Assembly: GCF_023701945.1 (NCBI RefSeq)
Contig: NZ_JABAEF010000032.1
Span: forward strand, 1 to 39,359
Length of the DNA: 39,359 bases
From: Rhizobium sp. CG5
GTDB taxonomy: Bacteria; Pseudomonadota; Alphaproteobacteria; Rhizobiales; Rhizobiaceae
Reading direction: 5' to 3'
This document shows, piece by piece, positions 1 through 6,998 of the stretch. Position 1 is the first letter of the stretch. Every line of letters starts with the position of its first letter. The notes beneath the pieces are model-generated. The model was not told the origin of the DNA. It saw only the letters and a list, made by a program, of their open reading frames with translations, and did no database searches. The translations under genes and the position numbers were made by a program.

Positions 1-361
1 CGAGCGAAACGATGTAATTGCCGTGGTTGCTCATCAGCGGCGGCATCAGGACATTCGGCAGGCGCAGCGAGCCGGCCGGGCCGAGAAAGAGGAACTGGTC
101 GTCGGTGACTTCCGTCTTGAAGGGATGGTCGGCCTCGTCGCGCCAGCCGGGCAAAAGCTTGTCGACACCAATCGGATCGACCACGGCGCCGGACAGGATA
201 TGGGCGCCGACTTCAGCGCCCTTTTCGAGCACGACGACGGTGAGCCCCGGATTGACCTGCTTCAGGCGAATGGCCGCCGAGAGACCAGCCGGCCCGGCAC
301 CGACGATCACCACGTCGAATTCCATGCTCTCGCGTTCCGGCAATTCCTGCTGCTCGCTCAT
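1..361 (-). CDS. Electron transfer flavoprotein-ubiquinone oxidoreductase (ETF-QO), N-terminal part, cut by window edge
   Basis: ETF-QO passes electrons from reduced electron transfer flavoprotein (fatty acid, branched-chain amino acid and choline-type oxidations) to membrane ubiquinone, using FAD and a 4Fe-4S cluster. Only the first 120 codons are here; the rest lies left of the window. The protein starts MSEQQELPERESMEFDVVIV. It then shows the dinucleotide-binding GAGPAGLSAA motif (about residues 22-31), an acidic strand end VVVLEKGAEVGAHILSGAV, and NHGNYIVSL near the edge. The GAHILSGAVVDP and MSNHGNYIV segments are characteristic of ETF-QO rather than of other FAD oxidoreductases. The start is the ATG at 361-359. 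A strong promoter-like sequence lies about 130 bases upstream on the same strand. The gene is divergent from the SDR at 632. FixC proteins are related, but the sequence fits the housekeeping ETF-QO better. Confidence 0.93.
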   Translation of the reverse strand, partial: MSEQQELPERESMEFDVVIVGAGPAGLSAAIRLKQVNPGLTVVVLEKGAEVGAHILSGAVVDPIGVDKLLPGWRDEADHPFKTEVTDDQFLFLGPAGSLRLPNVLMPPLMSNHGNYIVSL

Positions 362-487
362 CGTCTCTCACTCCGCTCGGCCATTTCCTCAGGTAGGCTT
401 CTTCCTTGGCAAAACATCACCGCCTTGTCGAGCCGAGTTGCGACAGCGGCTTTCAGTTTTTGATCAATGCCAGTCCTTGGGCGCAAA

Positions 488-514
488 ATTATATGACGCT
501 TACGTTCACGTCAA
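488..514 (-). promoter_or_regulatory. Promoter of the ETF-QO gene with overlapping palindrome (LiuR-like)
   Basis: Read on the minus strand, TTGACG (514-509) is followed after 15 bases by a perfect TATAAT (493-488), a near-consensus sigma-70 type promoter with a slightly short spacer, about 127 bases before the ATG. The -35 element lies inside an imperfect palindrome, TTGACGTGAACGTAA (514-500). From memory this resembles the operator class of MerR-family LiuR regulators of branched-chain amino acid and fatty acid degradation, which often control etf genes. The promoter is seen in the sequence; the regulator assignment is inference. Confidence 0.5.
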
Positions 515-631
515 TTAAATTGCCGACCCCTGCCCGGCGCAAATTGCCACGGGGCGAGACTGCTTTGCGCTTCCCAAAAATGCCGCGACGCTTATAAGAT
601 CGCAGCACAATCAATGGAAAAGGACATCCAC

Positions 632-1420
632 ATGGATCTCGGGATCACCGGAAAACGGGCACTGGTGCTGGCCTCATCGCGCGGCCTCGGCCTCGGCATT
701 GCCAAGGCTTTGGCGGCTGAAGGCGCGCATGTGCTGCTGTGCGGACGCAGCGCCGACAAGCTGAAAGCCAATTGCGAAGCGATCAACGCGGCCGGCCCCG
801 GCAAGGCGGATTATGTCGAGGCGGATCTGGCGGATGCCGAATTCGTGCAGACCATGATGCATGCCGTGAAGGAAAAGCTCGGCGGCATCGACATCCTGGT
901 CAACAACACCGGCGGCCCGACCCCGGGCACGGTGGAAGACATGACGGCGGAAAAACTCTATTCGTTCTTCCAGTCCATGGTGGTCCGGGTCATCACGCTG
1001 ACCAATGCGCTGCTGCCGCTGATGCAGACGCAAGGCTTTGGCCGCATCCTGACGGTCGCCTCCTCCGGCGTGCTGGAGCCGATCCCCAACCTGGCGCTGT
1101 CAAACACCCTGCGCGGCGCGCTGGTCGGCTGGAACAAGACGCTGGCCACCGAAGTGGCGAGCTACGGCGTCACCGCCAACATGATCCTGCCCGGCCGCAT
1201 CCATACCGACCGCATCGACGAGCTGGACGGTGCCAATGCGGCCAAAAGCGGCCGCACCATCGAAGAGGTGCGCAGCGCCTCGATCAAGACCATTCCGACC
1301 GGCCGGATGGGCACCACCGACGAATTCGGCGCCGCCGCCGCCTTCCTCTGCTCGGTCCCCGCCAGCTACATCACCGGCACCATGCTGCGCGTCGACGGCG
1401 GCGCGTTGAAGTCGAACTGA
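632..1420 (+). CDS. SDR-family oxidoreductase with a non-canonical active site
   Basis: A 262-residue short-chain dehydrogenase/reductase-fold protein. The N-terminal Rossmann motif reads ASSRGLGLGIAKAL in place of the usual TGxxxGxG. The NNTGG segment matches the structural NNAG motif, and the C-terminal ITGTMLRVDGG is typical of 3-oxoacyl-ACP reductase-like SDRs. The catalytic YxxxK is absent: the aligned stretch reads LSNTLRGAL, with Ser and Arg where Tyr and Lys should be. A subgroup of SDR-like proteins with imperfect cofactor and catalytic motifs is known, so substrate and even enzymatic activity are uncertain. I chose the ATG at 632 because AAGGA lies 8 bases upstream; an in-frame ATG at 614 would add six residues but has no ribosome binding site. 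Its last ~60 codons and downstream hairpin are duplicated at 2773-3022. Confidence 0.85.
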   Translation: MDLGITGKRALVLASSRGLGLGIAKALAAEGAHVLLCGRSADKLKANCEAINAAGPGKADYVEADLADAEFVQTMMHAVKEKLGGIDILVNNTGGPTPGTVEDMTAEKLYSFFQSMVVRVITLTNALLPLMQTQGFGRILTVASSGVLEPIPNLALSNTLRGALVGWNKTLATEVASYGVTANMILPGRIHTDRIDELDGANAAKSGRTIEEVRSASIKTIPTGRMGTTDEFGAAAAFLCSVPASYITGTMLRVDGGALKSN

Positions 1421-1433
1421 GGGATGGAATCGA

Positions 1434-1469
1434 CGGCACCGGGACCCAAGGTGTGTGGGTCCGGTGCCG
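1434..1469 (+). terminator. Hairpin after the SDR gene (terminator-like, no T-run)
   Basis: The arms CGGCACCGGGACCC and GGGTCCGGTGCCG pair over about 13 positions with one bulged base, starting 14 bases after the SDR stop codon. No T-tract follows, so this is a stable 3' end structure rather than a textbook intrinsic terminator. The same hairpin recurs with the duplicated SDR tail at 2974-3009. Confidence 0.45.
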
Positions 1470-1552
1470 GGTGGGGTGGGCCATGCGGACGATGGGTTTC
1501 GGGGCTATAGGTGCGAAGTGGACATTGATAATTCCCGCTATAATTATACACC

Positions 1553-2116
1553 ATGAACACTCTTGAATTTTTCATCTCGGAATCGCTCGCCAGCAACGAT
1601 CACCAAGTCAGGGTGATCATTGACGGCAAAGACTGGCTTGGCGAAGACCATTTGGGAATTGATCCTCCTGAGCTGTTCGAGGAATTGGCTCATGTGTCGA
1701 GTGGGAAACTTCTGATTGGCCGCTGTGATTGCGGCTGTGTTGGTTGCGCAGATCTTGTCGTTCAAATTCGCACCACTGGAGAAACGACGGAATGGCATGA
1801 TCCTTCTGGCAAGATGGTCAGTTTTGAGACCAGCGACTATCTCCGCAAGGTCGATGCTTTGACGAATGATCACTCCTGGGAACCTGTTGGCCGCACAGTG
1901 GAAAGGCTGGTGAGCGAAAAGTTTGCAGCGACAAGCACAGACCAAGGGCACACTTTTCAATGGAGCTCGACAAGGATTCAGGATGGGATCATCAGCCTAA
2001 GCTTCTCAAATGGGAAGGAGCAGCAATTGTTGAGCTTCGAATGGGATAGTCAGACACTGGAATCCGCGTTGACAAATGCCGACGTGTTCTACAGGGAAAA
2101 TTTCCATTCCGCATGA
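1553..2116 (+). CDS. Orphan protein with CxCGxxGC cysteine motif
   Basis: A 187-residue soluble protein that I cannot assign to a named family. Residues 57-66 read GRCDCGCVGC, a compact cysteine cluster that could bind zinc. The order of elements (IDPPELFEELA, the cysteine motif, a short charged strand, then VSFETSDYLRKVDAL) resembles uncharacterised bacterial proteins with a CxCGxxGC core followed by an F/Y-rich strand; that is memory, not a search. Base composition is clearly more AT-rich than the SDR and the core genes, suggesting acquisition. No ribosome binding site precedes the ATG. A TATAAT at 1539-1544 ends only 8 bases before it, so the transcript may be leaderless. The gene sits between the intact SDR and a decayed SDR fragment. 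Confidence 0.65.
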   Translation: MNTLEFFISESLASNDHQVRVIIDGKDWLGEDHLGIDPPELFEELAHVSSGKLLIGRCDCGCVGCADLVVQIRTTGETTEWHDPSGKMVSFETSDYLRKVDALTNDHSWEPVGRTVERLVSEKFAATSTDQGHTFQWSSTRIQDGIISLSFSNGKEQQLLSFEWDSQTLESALTNADVFYRENFHSA

Positions 2117-2147
2117 GGGTTCGGAGTCCGCTTCTGGCATCTTTGAC

Positions 2148-2209
2148 GCCGATCGCCAACCTGGCGCTGTCCAACACCCTGCACGGAGCGCTGGACGGCG
2201 GCAATGCGG
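2148..2209 (+). pseudogene. Remnant A of a duplicated SDR gene
   Basis: Bases 2148-2198 match SDR positions 1078-1128 with about six mismatches in 50. The match then jumps: GCTGGACGGCGGCAATGCGG (2190-2209) resembles SDR positions 1222-1241, implying loss of about 100 bases between two GCTGG repeats. No reading frame survives. It lies directly after the orphan gene at 1553-2116 and before the one at 2316-2738. Confidence 0.65.
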
Positions 2210-2315
2210 TCTTTGACCGGTTTTGACGCCAAACAACCCTCGACACCCAAAAGCCATATCGTCCCCTCCGTTTTCGACCTATGGTCGAGGCATCCATTTG
2301 TCGCTGGGGAGCATC

Positions 2316-2738
2316 ATGACCACGCACTACACGCCATTTGACGTATTCCAAAACTTTCCGTGCACCGGAATGGAGCTTTACGACCTTCGCCACAGCTATT
2401 TCGGCGAGGACGGAAAGCCTCTGACCGCCTATTTTTCGATGCCAATTGGTGACGATCTGCTCAAGGTTCACTTTCGCAATGCAGATATCGTTCGCATCCT
2501 GGACGAATTATTGCTTTCCACTGAAGAATACGGCATCAAGCCTTACCATTTTGCATATCGCGTGGATAATAGCCGCTTTTTTCTCTCTCAATCCGAATTC
2601 TATAAAGATCTAAAGCGTGAAGCGGTGCACTATAGATTTATAACAGGCGGCGCCTGCTTAGACGTTCTTACAACGTGTGAACCTATTTTCGCGTTAGTCC
2701 GATGCTTTGCTCGTTTGCCCGAGCCTGACGAAGTCTGA
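2316..2738 (+). CDS. Orphan low-GC protein, function unknown
   Basis: A 140-residue soluble protein starting MTTHYTPFDVFQNF. I do not recognise the family. It is rich in aromatic residues (FHFAYRVDN-type strands) and has no signal peptide, membrane segment or obvious catalytic motif. I chose the ATG at 2316 because a GGGGAG ribosome binding site lies 5-10 bases upstream; the longer in-frame start at 2223 would cover what looks like a regulatory leader. Composition is AT-rich relative to the surroundings, especially 2580-2700. The gene is inserted between two SDR remnants, each carrying CAATGCGG at the junction (2202-2209 and 2774-2781). Its leader resembles that of the small membrane protein gene at 4230. 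Size and setting would suit an immunity or other accessory protein, but nothing in the sequence proves that. Confidence 0.6.
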   Translation: MTTHYTPFDVFQNFPCTGMELYDLRHSYFGEDGKPLTAYFSMPIGDDLLKVHFRNADIVRILDELLLSTEEYGIKPYHFAYRVDNSRFFLSQSEFYKDLKREAVHYRFITGGACLDVLTTCEPIFALVRCFARLPEPDEV

Positions 2739-2772
2739 TAGTCTTACGGTCGATGCAATCATCGCTTATGGC

Positions 2773-3022
2773 CCAATGCGGCGAAAAGCGGCCGCACCAT
2801 CGAAGAGGTGCGCAGCGCCTCGATCAAGACCATTCCGACCGGCCGGATGGGCACCACCGACGAATTCGGCGCCGCCGCCGCCTTCCTCTGCTCGGCCCCC
2901 GCCAGCTACATCACCGGCACCATGCTGCGCGTCGACGGCGGCGCGTTGAAGTCGAACTAAGGGATGGGATCAACGGCACCGGGGCCCAAGGTGTGTGGGT
3001 CCGGTGCCGGGGTGGCAATGGG
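2773..3022 (+). pseudogene. Remnant B: duplicated 3' end of the SDR gene with its hairpin
   Basis: Positions 2773-3010 match 1233-1470 at a constant offset of 1540 with only about six mismatches (about 97% identity), including the stop codon (TAA instead of TGA) and the downstream hairpin at 2974-3009. It encodes the last ~60 SDR residues in frame but lacks the cofactor-binding half, so it cannot be a functional SDR. The high identity suggests a recent duplication or ongoing gene conversion, unlike remnant A, which is more decayed. The stretch 2739-3052 holds nothing else. Confidence 0.85.
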
Positions 3023-3052
3023 TGATGAGCAGCGCGGCCAAAAGCGCTGCTT

Positions 3053-4036
3053 TCAGAACAGACGGTCGGTACATCGCTCGGTCTCCCATGCCTTGAGAAA
3101 ATTCGCCTCTCGCGCAATCCAGCCTACAGAGTTACTTCCCCACTCCTGCGCTCGGCTGGCATATTCGCCCATCAGCCAAAGGTGGCGTACGATCACAAAC
3201 CGTAGGGCTGCTTCGAGGTCGTCATGGGTTATTGGGCGGATCGTCCGATAGCCATCCACGAAGGCGTGCCACATGGCGGTCAATTCCCGACCAAAGGAGA
3301 CTTTCGCCCATAGGAAAACCGCGAGGTCATATGCGAGGTATCCGGGACCTCCGTCATCGAAATCGAAAAACACGGCTTCACCCGCCTCGTTAATATGCGA
3401 ATTGAAACCGTGGCAGTCTCCGTGACAGTAGGTCCAGGTCAGATTGCCGAACGCTTCGATCGCCTTTGCAGTCCGCTTGGCGATGTTTTCAAGATCGACG
3501 ATGACCTGTGCCTCTTCCACAATTCCGCTATCGCGTATTCGGGCAAGTGGCCGATGCAGCAGATGTTCGAGGTCAAGCCGATAGAGGGCTCCGTCGGACG
3601 CAAACGTCTCGGCCGCATTGTGCAGGAGAGCAAGGGTCTTGCCGTTGGCCCAAGCATCGCCGGCATCGTTCGCATGCGCTTGGCGGCCACCAATCGCCTG
3701 AAAGAGCACACAGTCGCGCGCACCCTCCGGCGCGTGGCCTTGAAGGAAGAAAGTGCCATCGCGTGTCGCAATCGGCGCGGCGACGGGAACTCCTGATTTT
3801 GCAAGATGGGTCAGGAATGCAGTTTCAGTTTTGACATCGGCTGGCCCACGGTCACGGTGGTGAGACAGTCGAAACACATAACGCTCGCTGCTGCTCGCCG
3901 TGGCAAGATAAACATCATTAAGGCCCCGTTGCAGCAGTCTGCAGGAGACCGGCGCTCCCAGCGCGTAGTACCGGTTGATAAACGTCTCTATCGTCTCAAT
4001 CTGCGGTGTCGAATATAGCGGATAAAAATCGAGCAT
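3053..4036 (-). CDS. Phosphotransferase of the aminoglycoside phosphotransferase (APH/choline kinase) family
   Basis: A 327-residue kinase-fold protein. The catalytic loop reads YCHGDCHGFNSHI (Brenner-type HGDxHxxN, about residues 207-219) and the metal-binding motif FFDFDDGGPGYLAYDLA follows about 15 residues later, as in APH, homoserine kinase II and related small-molecule kinases. The N-terminal half (RYVFRLSHHRD, then ETAFLTHLAKSGVPVAAPI) matches the nucleotide-binding lobe. The substrate cannot be read from the sequence; members of this family phosphorylate sugars, amino alcohols, homoserine or antibiotics, and resistance should not be assumed. It is transcribed opposite to its neighbours and belongs to the accessory stretch between the SDR remnants and the small membrane protein gene. 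Confidence 0.85.
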   Translation of the reverse strand: MLDFYPLYSTPQIETIETFINRYYALGAPVSCRLLQRGLNDVYLATASSSERYVFRLSHHRDRGPADVKTETAFLTHLAKSGVPVAAPIATRDGTFFLQGHAPEGARDCVLFQAIGGRQAHANDAGDAWANGKTLALLHNAAETFASDGALYRLDLEHLLHRPLARIRDSGIVEEAQVIVDLENIAKRTAKAIEAFGNLTWTYCHGDCHGFNSHINEAGEAVFFDFDDGGPGYLAYDLAVFLWAKVSFGRELTAMWHAFVDGYRTIRPITHDDLEAALRFVIVRHLWLMGEYASRAQEWGSNSVGWIAREANFLKAWETERCTDRLF

Positions 4037-4088
4037 TAGGGTGTCCCGTGGAAACGACAGGAGGCTGTTTTGGCATCGCGGCCAATTC

Positions 4089-4121
4089 GGCTATGGCAGA
4101 ATAGGGAGTTCTGCCATAGCC
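4089..4121. repeat. Perfect 13-bp inverted repeat in a divergent intergenic region
   Basis: GGCTATGGCAGAA (4089-4101) and TTCTGCCATAGCC (4109-4121) pair perfectly around a 7-base spacer. There is no T-run on either side, and it lies between the divergent phosphotransferase (start 4036) and small membrane protein (start 4230) genes, where an operator is more likely than a terminator. It could equally be a mobile palindromic remnant. Confidence 0.5.
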
Positions 4122-4229
4122 ACAATGACCTCCGCTAACCCAAAGCGACCCTCCTTACCAAAAAATCACTTCGTCCCTTCGCCTTTCCGCCCTATGGTCG
4201 CAAGATCATCATCGGAGCCGCGCAGCATC

Positions 4230-4433
4230 ATGGCCATCGTCAAAATCGCCCTCACCATCATCGGCGCGCTGGCCGCTCTGATGGGTCTCGTCTGGATCGG
4301 CCAGGGCACCGGCCTGTTCCCCTATCCGGCGTCCAGCTTCATGATCAACCAGAGCCCGTGGATCCTGCGCGGCGCCATTTTGATGATTGTCGGGCTGGCG
4401 GTTATCTGGGGTGCACGGCGGTTCGTGAAGTAG
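4230..4433 (+). CDS. Small conserved inner-membrane protein, two transmembrane segments
   Basis: A 67-residue protein starting MAIVKIALTIIGALAALMGL. Two hydrophobic helices (about residues 3-24 and 46-62) flank the short loop GQGTGLFPYPASSFMINQSP. Small two-helix proteins with a WIxQGxGLxP-type loop are common in alphaproteobacteria and have no established function. I preferred the ATG at 4230 over the in-frame start at 4041, because the upstream codons do not look like protein and the leader contains the 13-bp inverted repeat. It is followed by about 200 bases without a gene before the Hsp70-like gene. Confidence 0.7.
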   Translation: MAIVKIALTIIGALAALMGLVWIGQGTGLFPYPASSFMINQSPWILRGAILMIVGLAVIWGARRFVK

Positions 4434-4637
4434 GCCGTTTTCGACCGCCTGAGACCGTCGATTTCGCCACCGCCCACCGACAATTGCCGCAACGCACCAT
4501 CTCCCCTTGCCAACCCCTGCCGCCTGTGGCATCACGCCGGCTCTTCATTCGTCGGGGTGCTTGATCACAAGGCGCCCCGTTTCGCGTTCGGGGGTTTCCC
4601 TGTTCCAACATTCGCAAACGACCAAGGAGCGGCGGCG

Positions 4638-5930
4638 ATGGCTGAGGCGCTGGGGCTGGATTTCGGCACGACTAACACGGTTCTGGCGCTGGCCGACAGC
4701 GCGACGACGACCCGCTCGGTGTCCTTCACCTCGGCGGCCGGCACCAGCGACAGCATGCGCACGGCTCTGTCCTTCATGAAGGATGCGCAGCTTGGCGCCC
4801 GCGCGCTCAAAGTCGAGGCCGGACAGGCGGCGATCCGCCAGTTCATCGACAATCCCGGCGAATGTCGTTTCCTGCAGTCGATCAAGACCTTTGCGGCCTC
4901 GGCGCTGTTCCAGGGCACGCTGGTGCATGCGCGGCGTTTCCAGTTCGAAGACCTGATGGAAGTGTTTTTGCGCCGGCTTGAGGCCTATGCCGGTGACGGC
5001 TGGCCGGGTCATGCCAAGCGGATCGTCGCCGGCCGGCCGGTGCATTTCGCCGGCGCCAGCCCCGATCCGGATCTGGCGATGCGGCGTTACAACGAGGCGC
5101 TGTCGCGCTTCGGCTTTCCGGAAATCCACTATGTCTATGAGCCGGTGGCGGCCGCCTTCTATTTCGCCCAGCACCTGACGTCGGATGCGACCGTGCTGGT
5201 CGCCGATTTCGGCGGCGGCACGACCGACTATTCGCTGATCCGCTTCGAGACCTCCGGCGGCAAGCTTTCGGCCACGCCGGTCGGCCATTCCGGCGTCGGC
5301 ATTGCCGGCGACCAGTTCGATGCGCGCATCATAGAGCATCTGGTGGCGCCCGAGATCGGCAAGGGCAGCCAGTTCAAGAGTTTCGACAAGGTGCTGGATA
5401 TTCCCAGCAACTATTACACCTCGTTTTCGCGCTGGAACCAGCTGTCGATCTTCAAGACATCGAAGGAATTCACCGACCTGAAATCGCTGGTGCGCCAGAG
5501 CCTTTCGCCCGACAAGCTGGAGCTGTTCATCGATCTGGTCGATCATGACGAGGGCTATCCGCTCTACCAGGCGGTCTCGGCCACCAAGATGGCGCTGTCG
5601 GCGGGCGAAGAAGCGCCGTTCAACTTCGCGCCGCTCGGCAAGGCGGGGCAGAAGGTGGTCAAGCGGAGCGATTTCGAGAGCTGGATCGGCGCCGACCTGG
5701 CGCGCATCGAAGGGGCGCTCGACGAGGTGCTGGAAAAAACCCAGACCGCGCCCGGCAGCATCGACAAGGTGTTCCTGACCGGCGGCACGTCCTTCGTGCC
5801 GGCCGTGCGGCGGATCTTTACCGAGCGCTTTGCGAGCGACCGCATCGAGACCGGCGGCGAACTGGTGTCGATCGCCCATGGCCTGGCGCTGATCGGCGAG
5901 CGCGACGACATCGCGCAATGGGCCGCCTGA
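4638..5930 (+). CDS. Hsp70-family ATPase-domain protein (YegD-like)
   Basis: A 430-residue actin-fold protein with the Hsp70 nucleotide-binding signatures: GLDFGTTNTVLALAD (phosphate 1, residues 6-20), YVYEPVAAAFYFA (connect 1), VADFGGGTTDYSLI (phosphate 2) and VFLTGGTSFVPAVRRIF (adenosine motif). The protein ends soon after the adenosine motif, so the peptide-binding domain of DnaK is missing. This matches YegD-like proteins, whose partners and role are not well defined. The ATG at 4638 is preceded by AAGGAG at 4624-4629; an upstream in-frame ATG at 4557 lacks one. It lies 47 bases before the uracil-DNA glycosylase gene on the same strand, so the two may be co-transcribed. Confidence 0.87.
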   Translation: MAEALGLDFGTTNTVLALADSATTTRSVSFTSAAGTSDSMRTALSFMKDAQLGARALKVEAGQAAIRQFIDNPGECRFLQSIKTFAASALFQGTLVHARRFQFEDLMEVFLRRLEAYAGDGWPGHAKRIVAGRPVHFAGASPDPDLAMRRYNEALSRFGFPEIHYVYEPVAAAFYFAQHLTSDATVLVADFGGGTTDYSLIRFETSGGKLSATPVGHSGVGIAGDQFDARIIEHLVAPEIGKGSQFKSFDKVLDIPSNYYTSFSRWNQLSIFKTSKEFTDLKSLVRQSLSPDKLELFIDLVDHDEGYPLYQAVSATKMALSAGEEAPFNFAPLGKAGQKVVKRSDFESWIGADLARIEGALDEVLEKTQTAPGSIDKVFLTGGTSFVPAVRRIFTERFASDRIETGGELVSIAHGLALIGERDDIAQWAA

Positions 5931-5977
5931 GCCATTCGGCTGTTTCCTTTGGCGCGGCGCCGGTCTAGAACTGAGCC

Positions 5978-6841
5978 ATGATATCCGCCAACGATCTTAC
6001 CGCTGCCGAGCTTGCCGCACTTCTGCATTTCCATGGGGATGCCGGCGTGGAATGGCTGCTGGAAGAGCAGCCGGTCGACCGGGTGGCGGCCTTTGCCGCC
6101 GAGCGCGAGGCGCGACAGATCCGCACACCGACGCCTGCCCCCGCCACGGCGCAGATGCCCGCAGCTGCCGCCAAGCATTCCGCCAGCGAGCGGGCGGCAC
6201 CCCGTCCGCCGGCCGCCATGCCGGTTGCCATTCCCGACGAACACGCCGTCACCGAGGCGCGGCTGACGGCGGAAAGCGCCCGCAGCCTGGCCGAGCTTAA
6301 AACCGCCATCGAGGGCTTTTCCGCCTGCAACCTGAAAATGAGCGCCCGCTCGACGATCTTTGCCGATGGTGCGGCCACCGGCCGGATCATGGTGATCGGC
6401 CCGATCCCCAATGGCGACGACGACCGCGAGGGCCTGCCCTTTTCCGGCCGGCCCGGCCAATTGCTGGACCGCATGCTGGCGGCGATCGGCATCACCCGGG
6501 CCGATACGCTGCTGACCACCGTCATTCCCTGGCGTCCGCCCGGCGACCGCATGCCCTCAGTCCCGGAAAGCGCCATCTGCCGGCCGTTCATCGAACGGCA
6601 GATCGAGCTTGCCGAACCGCGCGCCGTGCTGCTGCTCGGCAATTATACCGCCCGCTTCTTCTTCGGCGGCAACGAGACCATTCATGGGCTGCGCGGCCAA
6701 TGGCGCGAGATCGCCTGCGGCAACCACACGGTGCCGGCCATGGCGAGCCTGCATCCGCAGGAACTGCTGACGGCGCCGGCCACCAAGGCGCTGGCGTGGC
6801 AGGACCTGCTCGCCTTCAAACGGCGAATCGCGGCGATCTGA
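5978..6841 (+). CDS. Uracil-DNA glycosylase superfamily protein lacking two Fe-S cysteines
   Basis: A 287-residue protein of the family 4 uracil-DNA glycosylase type, expected to remove uracil from DNA in base excision repair. After a low-complexity Ala/Pro-rich linker (about residues 50-90) come VIGPIPNGDDDREGLPFSGRPGQLLDRML (motif 1 region, residues 139-167), VIPWRPPGDR (182-191), CRPFIERQIEL (201-211), LLLGNYTARFFFG and the C-terminal MASLHPQELL. Family 4 enzymes normally hold a 4Fe-4S cluster with four cysteines. By alignment Cys117 and Cys201 are kept, but the other two positions are Phe114 and Trp185. The usual GEAPG is GPIPN. It may be a cluster-less variant typical of Rhizobiales or have altered activity. 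Confidence 0.8.
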   Translation: MISANDLTAAELAALLHFHGDAGVEWLLEEQPVDRVAAFAAEREARQIRTPTPAPATAQMPAAAAKHSASERAAPRPPAAMPVAIPDEHAVTEARLTAESARSLAELKTAIEGFSACNLKMSARSTIFADGAATGRIMVIGPIPNGDDDREGLPFSGRPGQLLDRMLAAIGITRADTLLTTVIPWRPPGDRMPSVPESAICRPFIERQIELAEPRAVLLLGNYTARFFFGGNETIHGLRGQWREIACGNHTVPAMASLHPQELLTAPATKALAWQDLLAFKRRIAAI

Positions 6842-6998
6842 GCGGCAATGGTGATTTTTTCGGCACTTATGAATAAATTATAAAAGTCGGTATGCGTTTT
6901 GCGCATATCAGCGCCGCGCCAACTTGCCTTGTCGAATCGATGTTGCGGTGCAATATAGACTTCAACTGTGGGAGGATCGACCACAAGGAACCACTGCA

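Noticed and set aside
2753..3025. A short frame repeating the SDR C-terminus as an independent gene
   Set aside because: It lacks the cofactor-binding half and a start with a ribosome binding site, so it is a duplicated 3' fragment.
3053..4036. Aminoglycoside resistance gene
   Set aside because: Only the general kinase motifs are present; the family covers many small-molecule kinases and nothing points to an antibiotic substrate.
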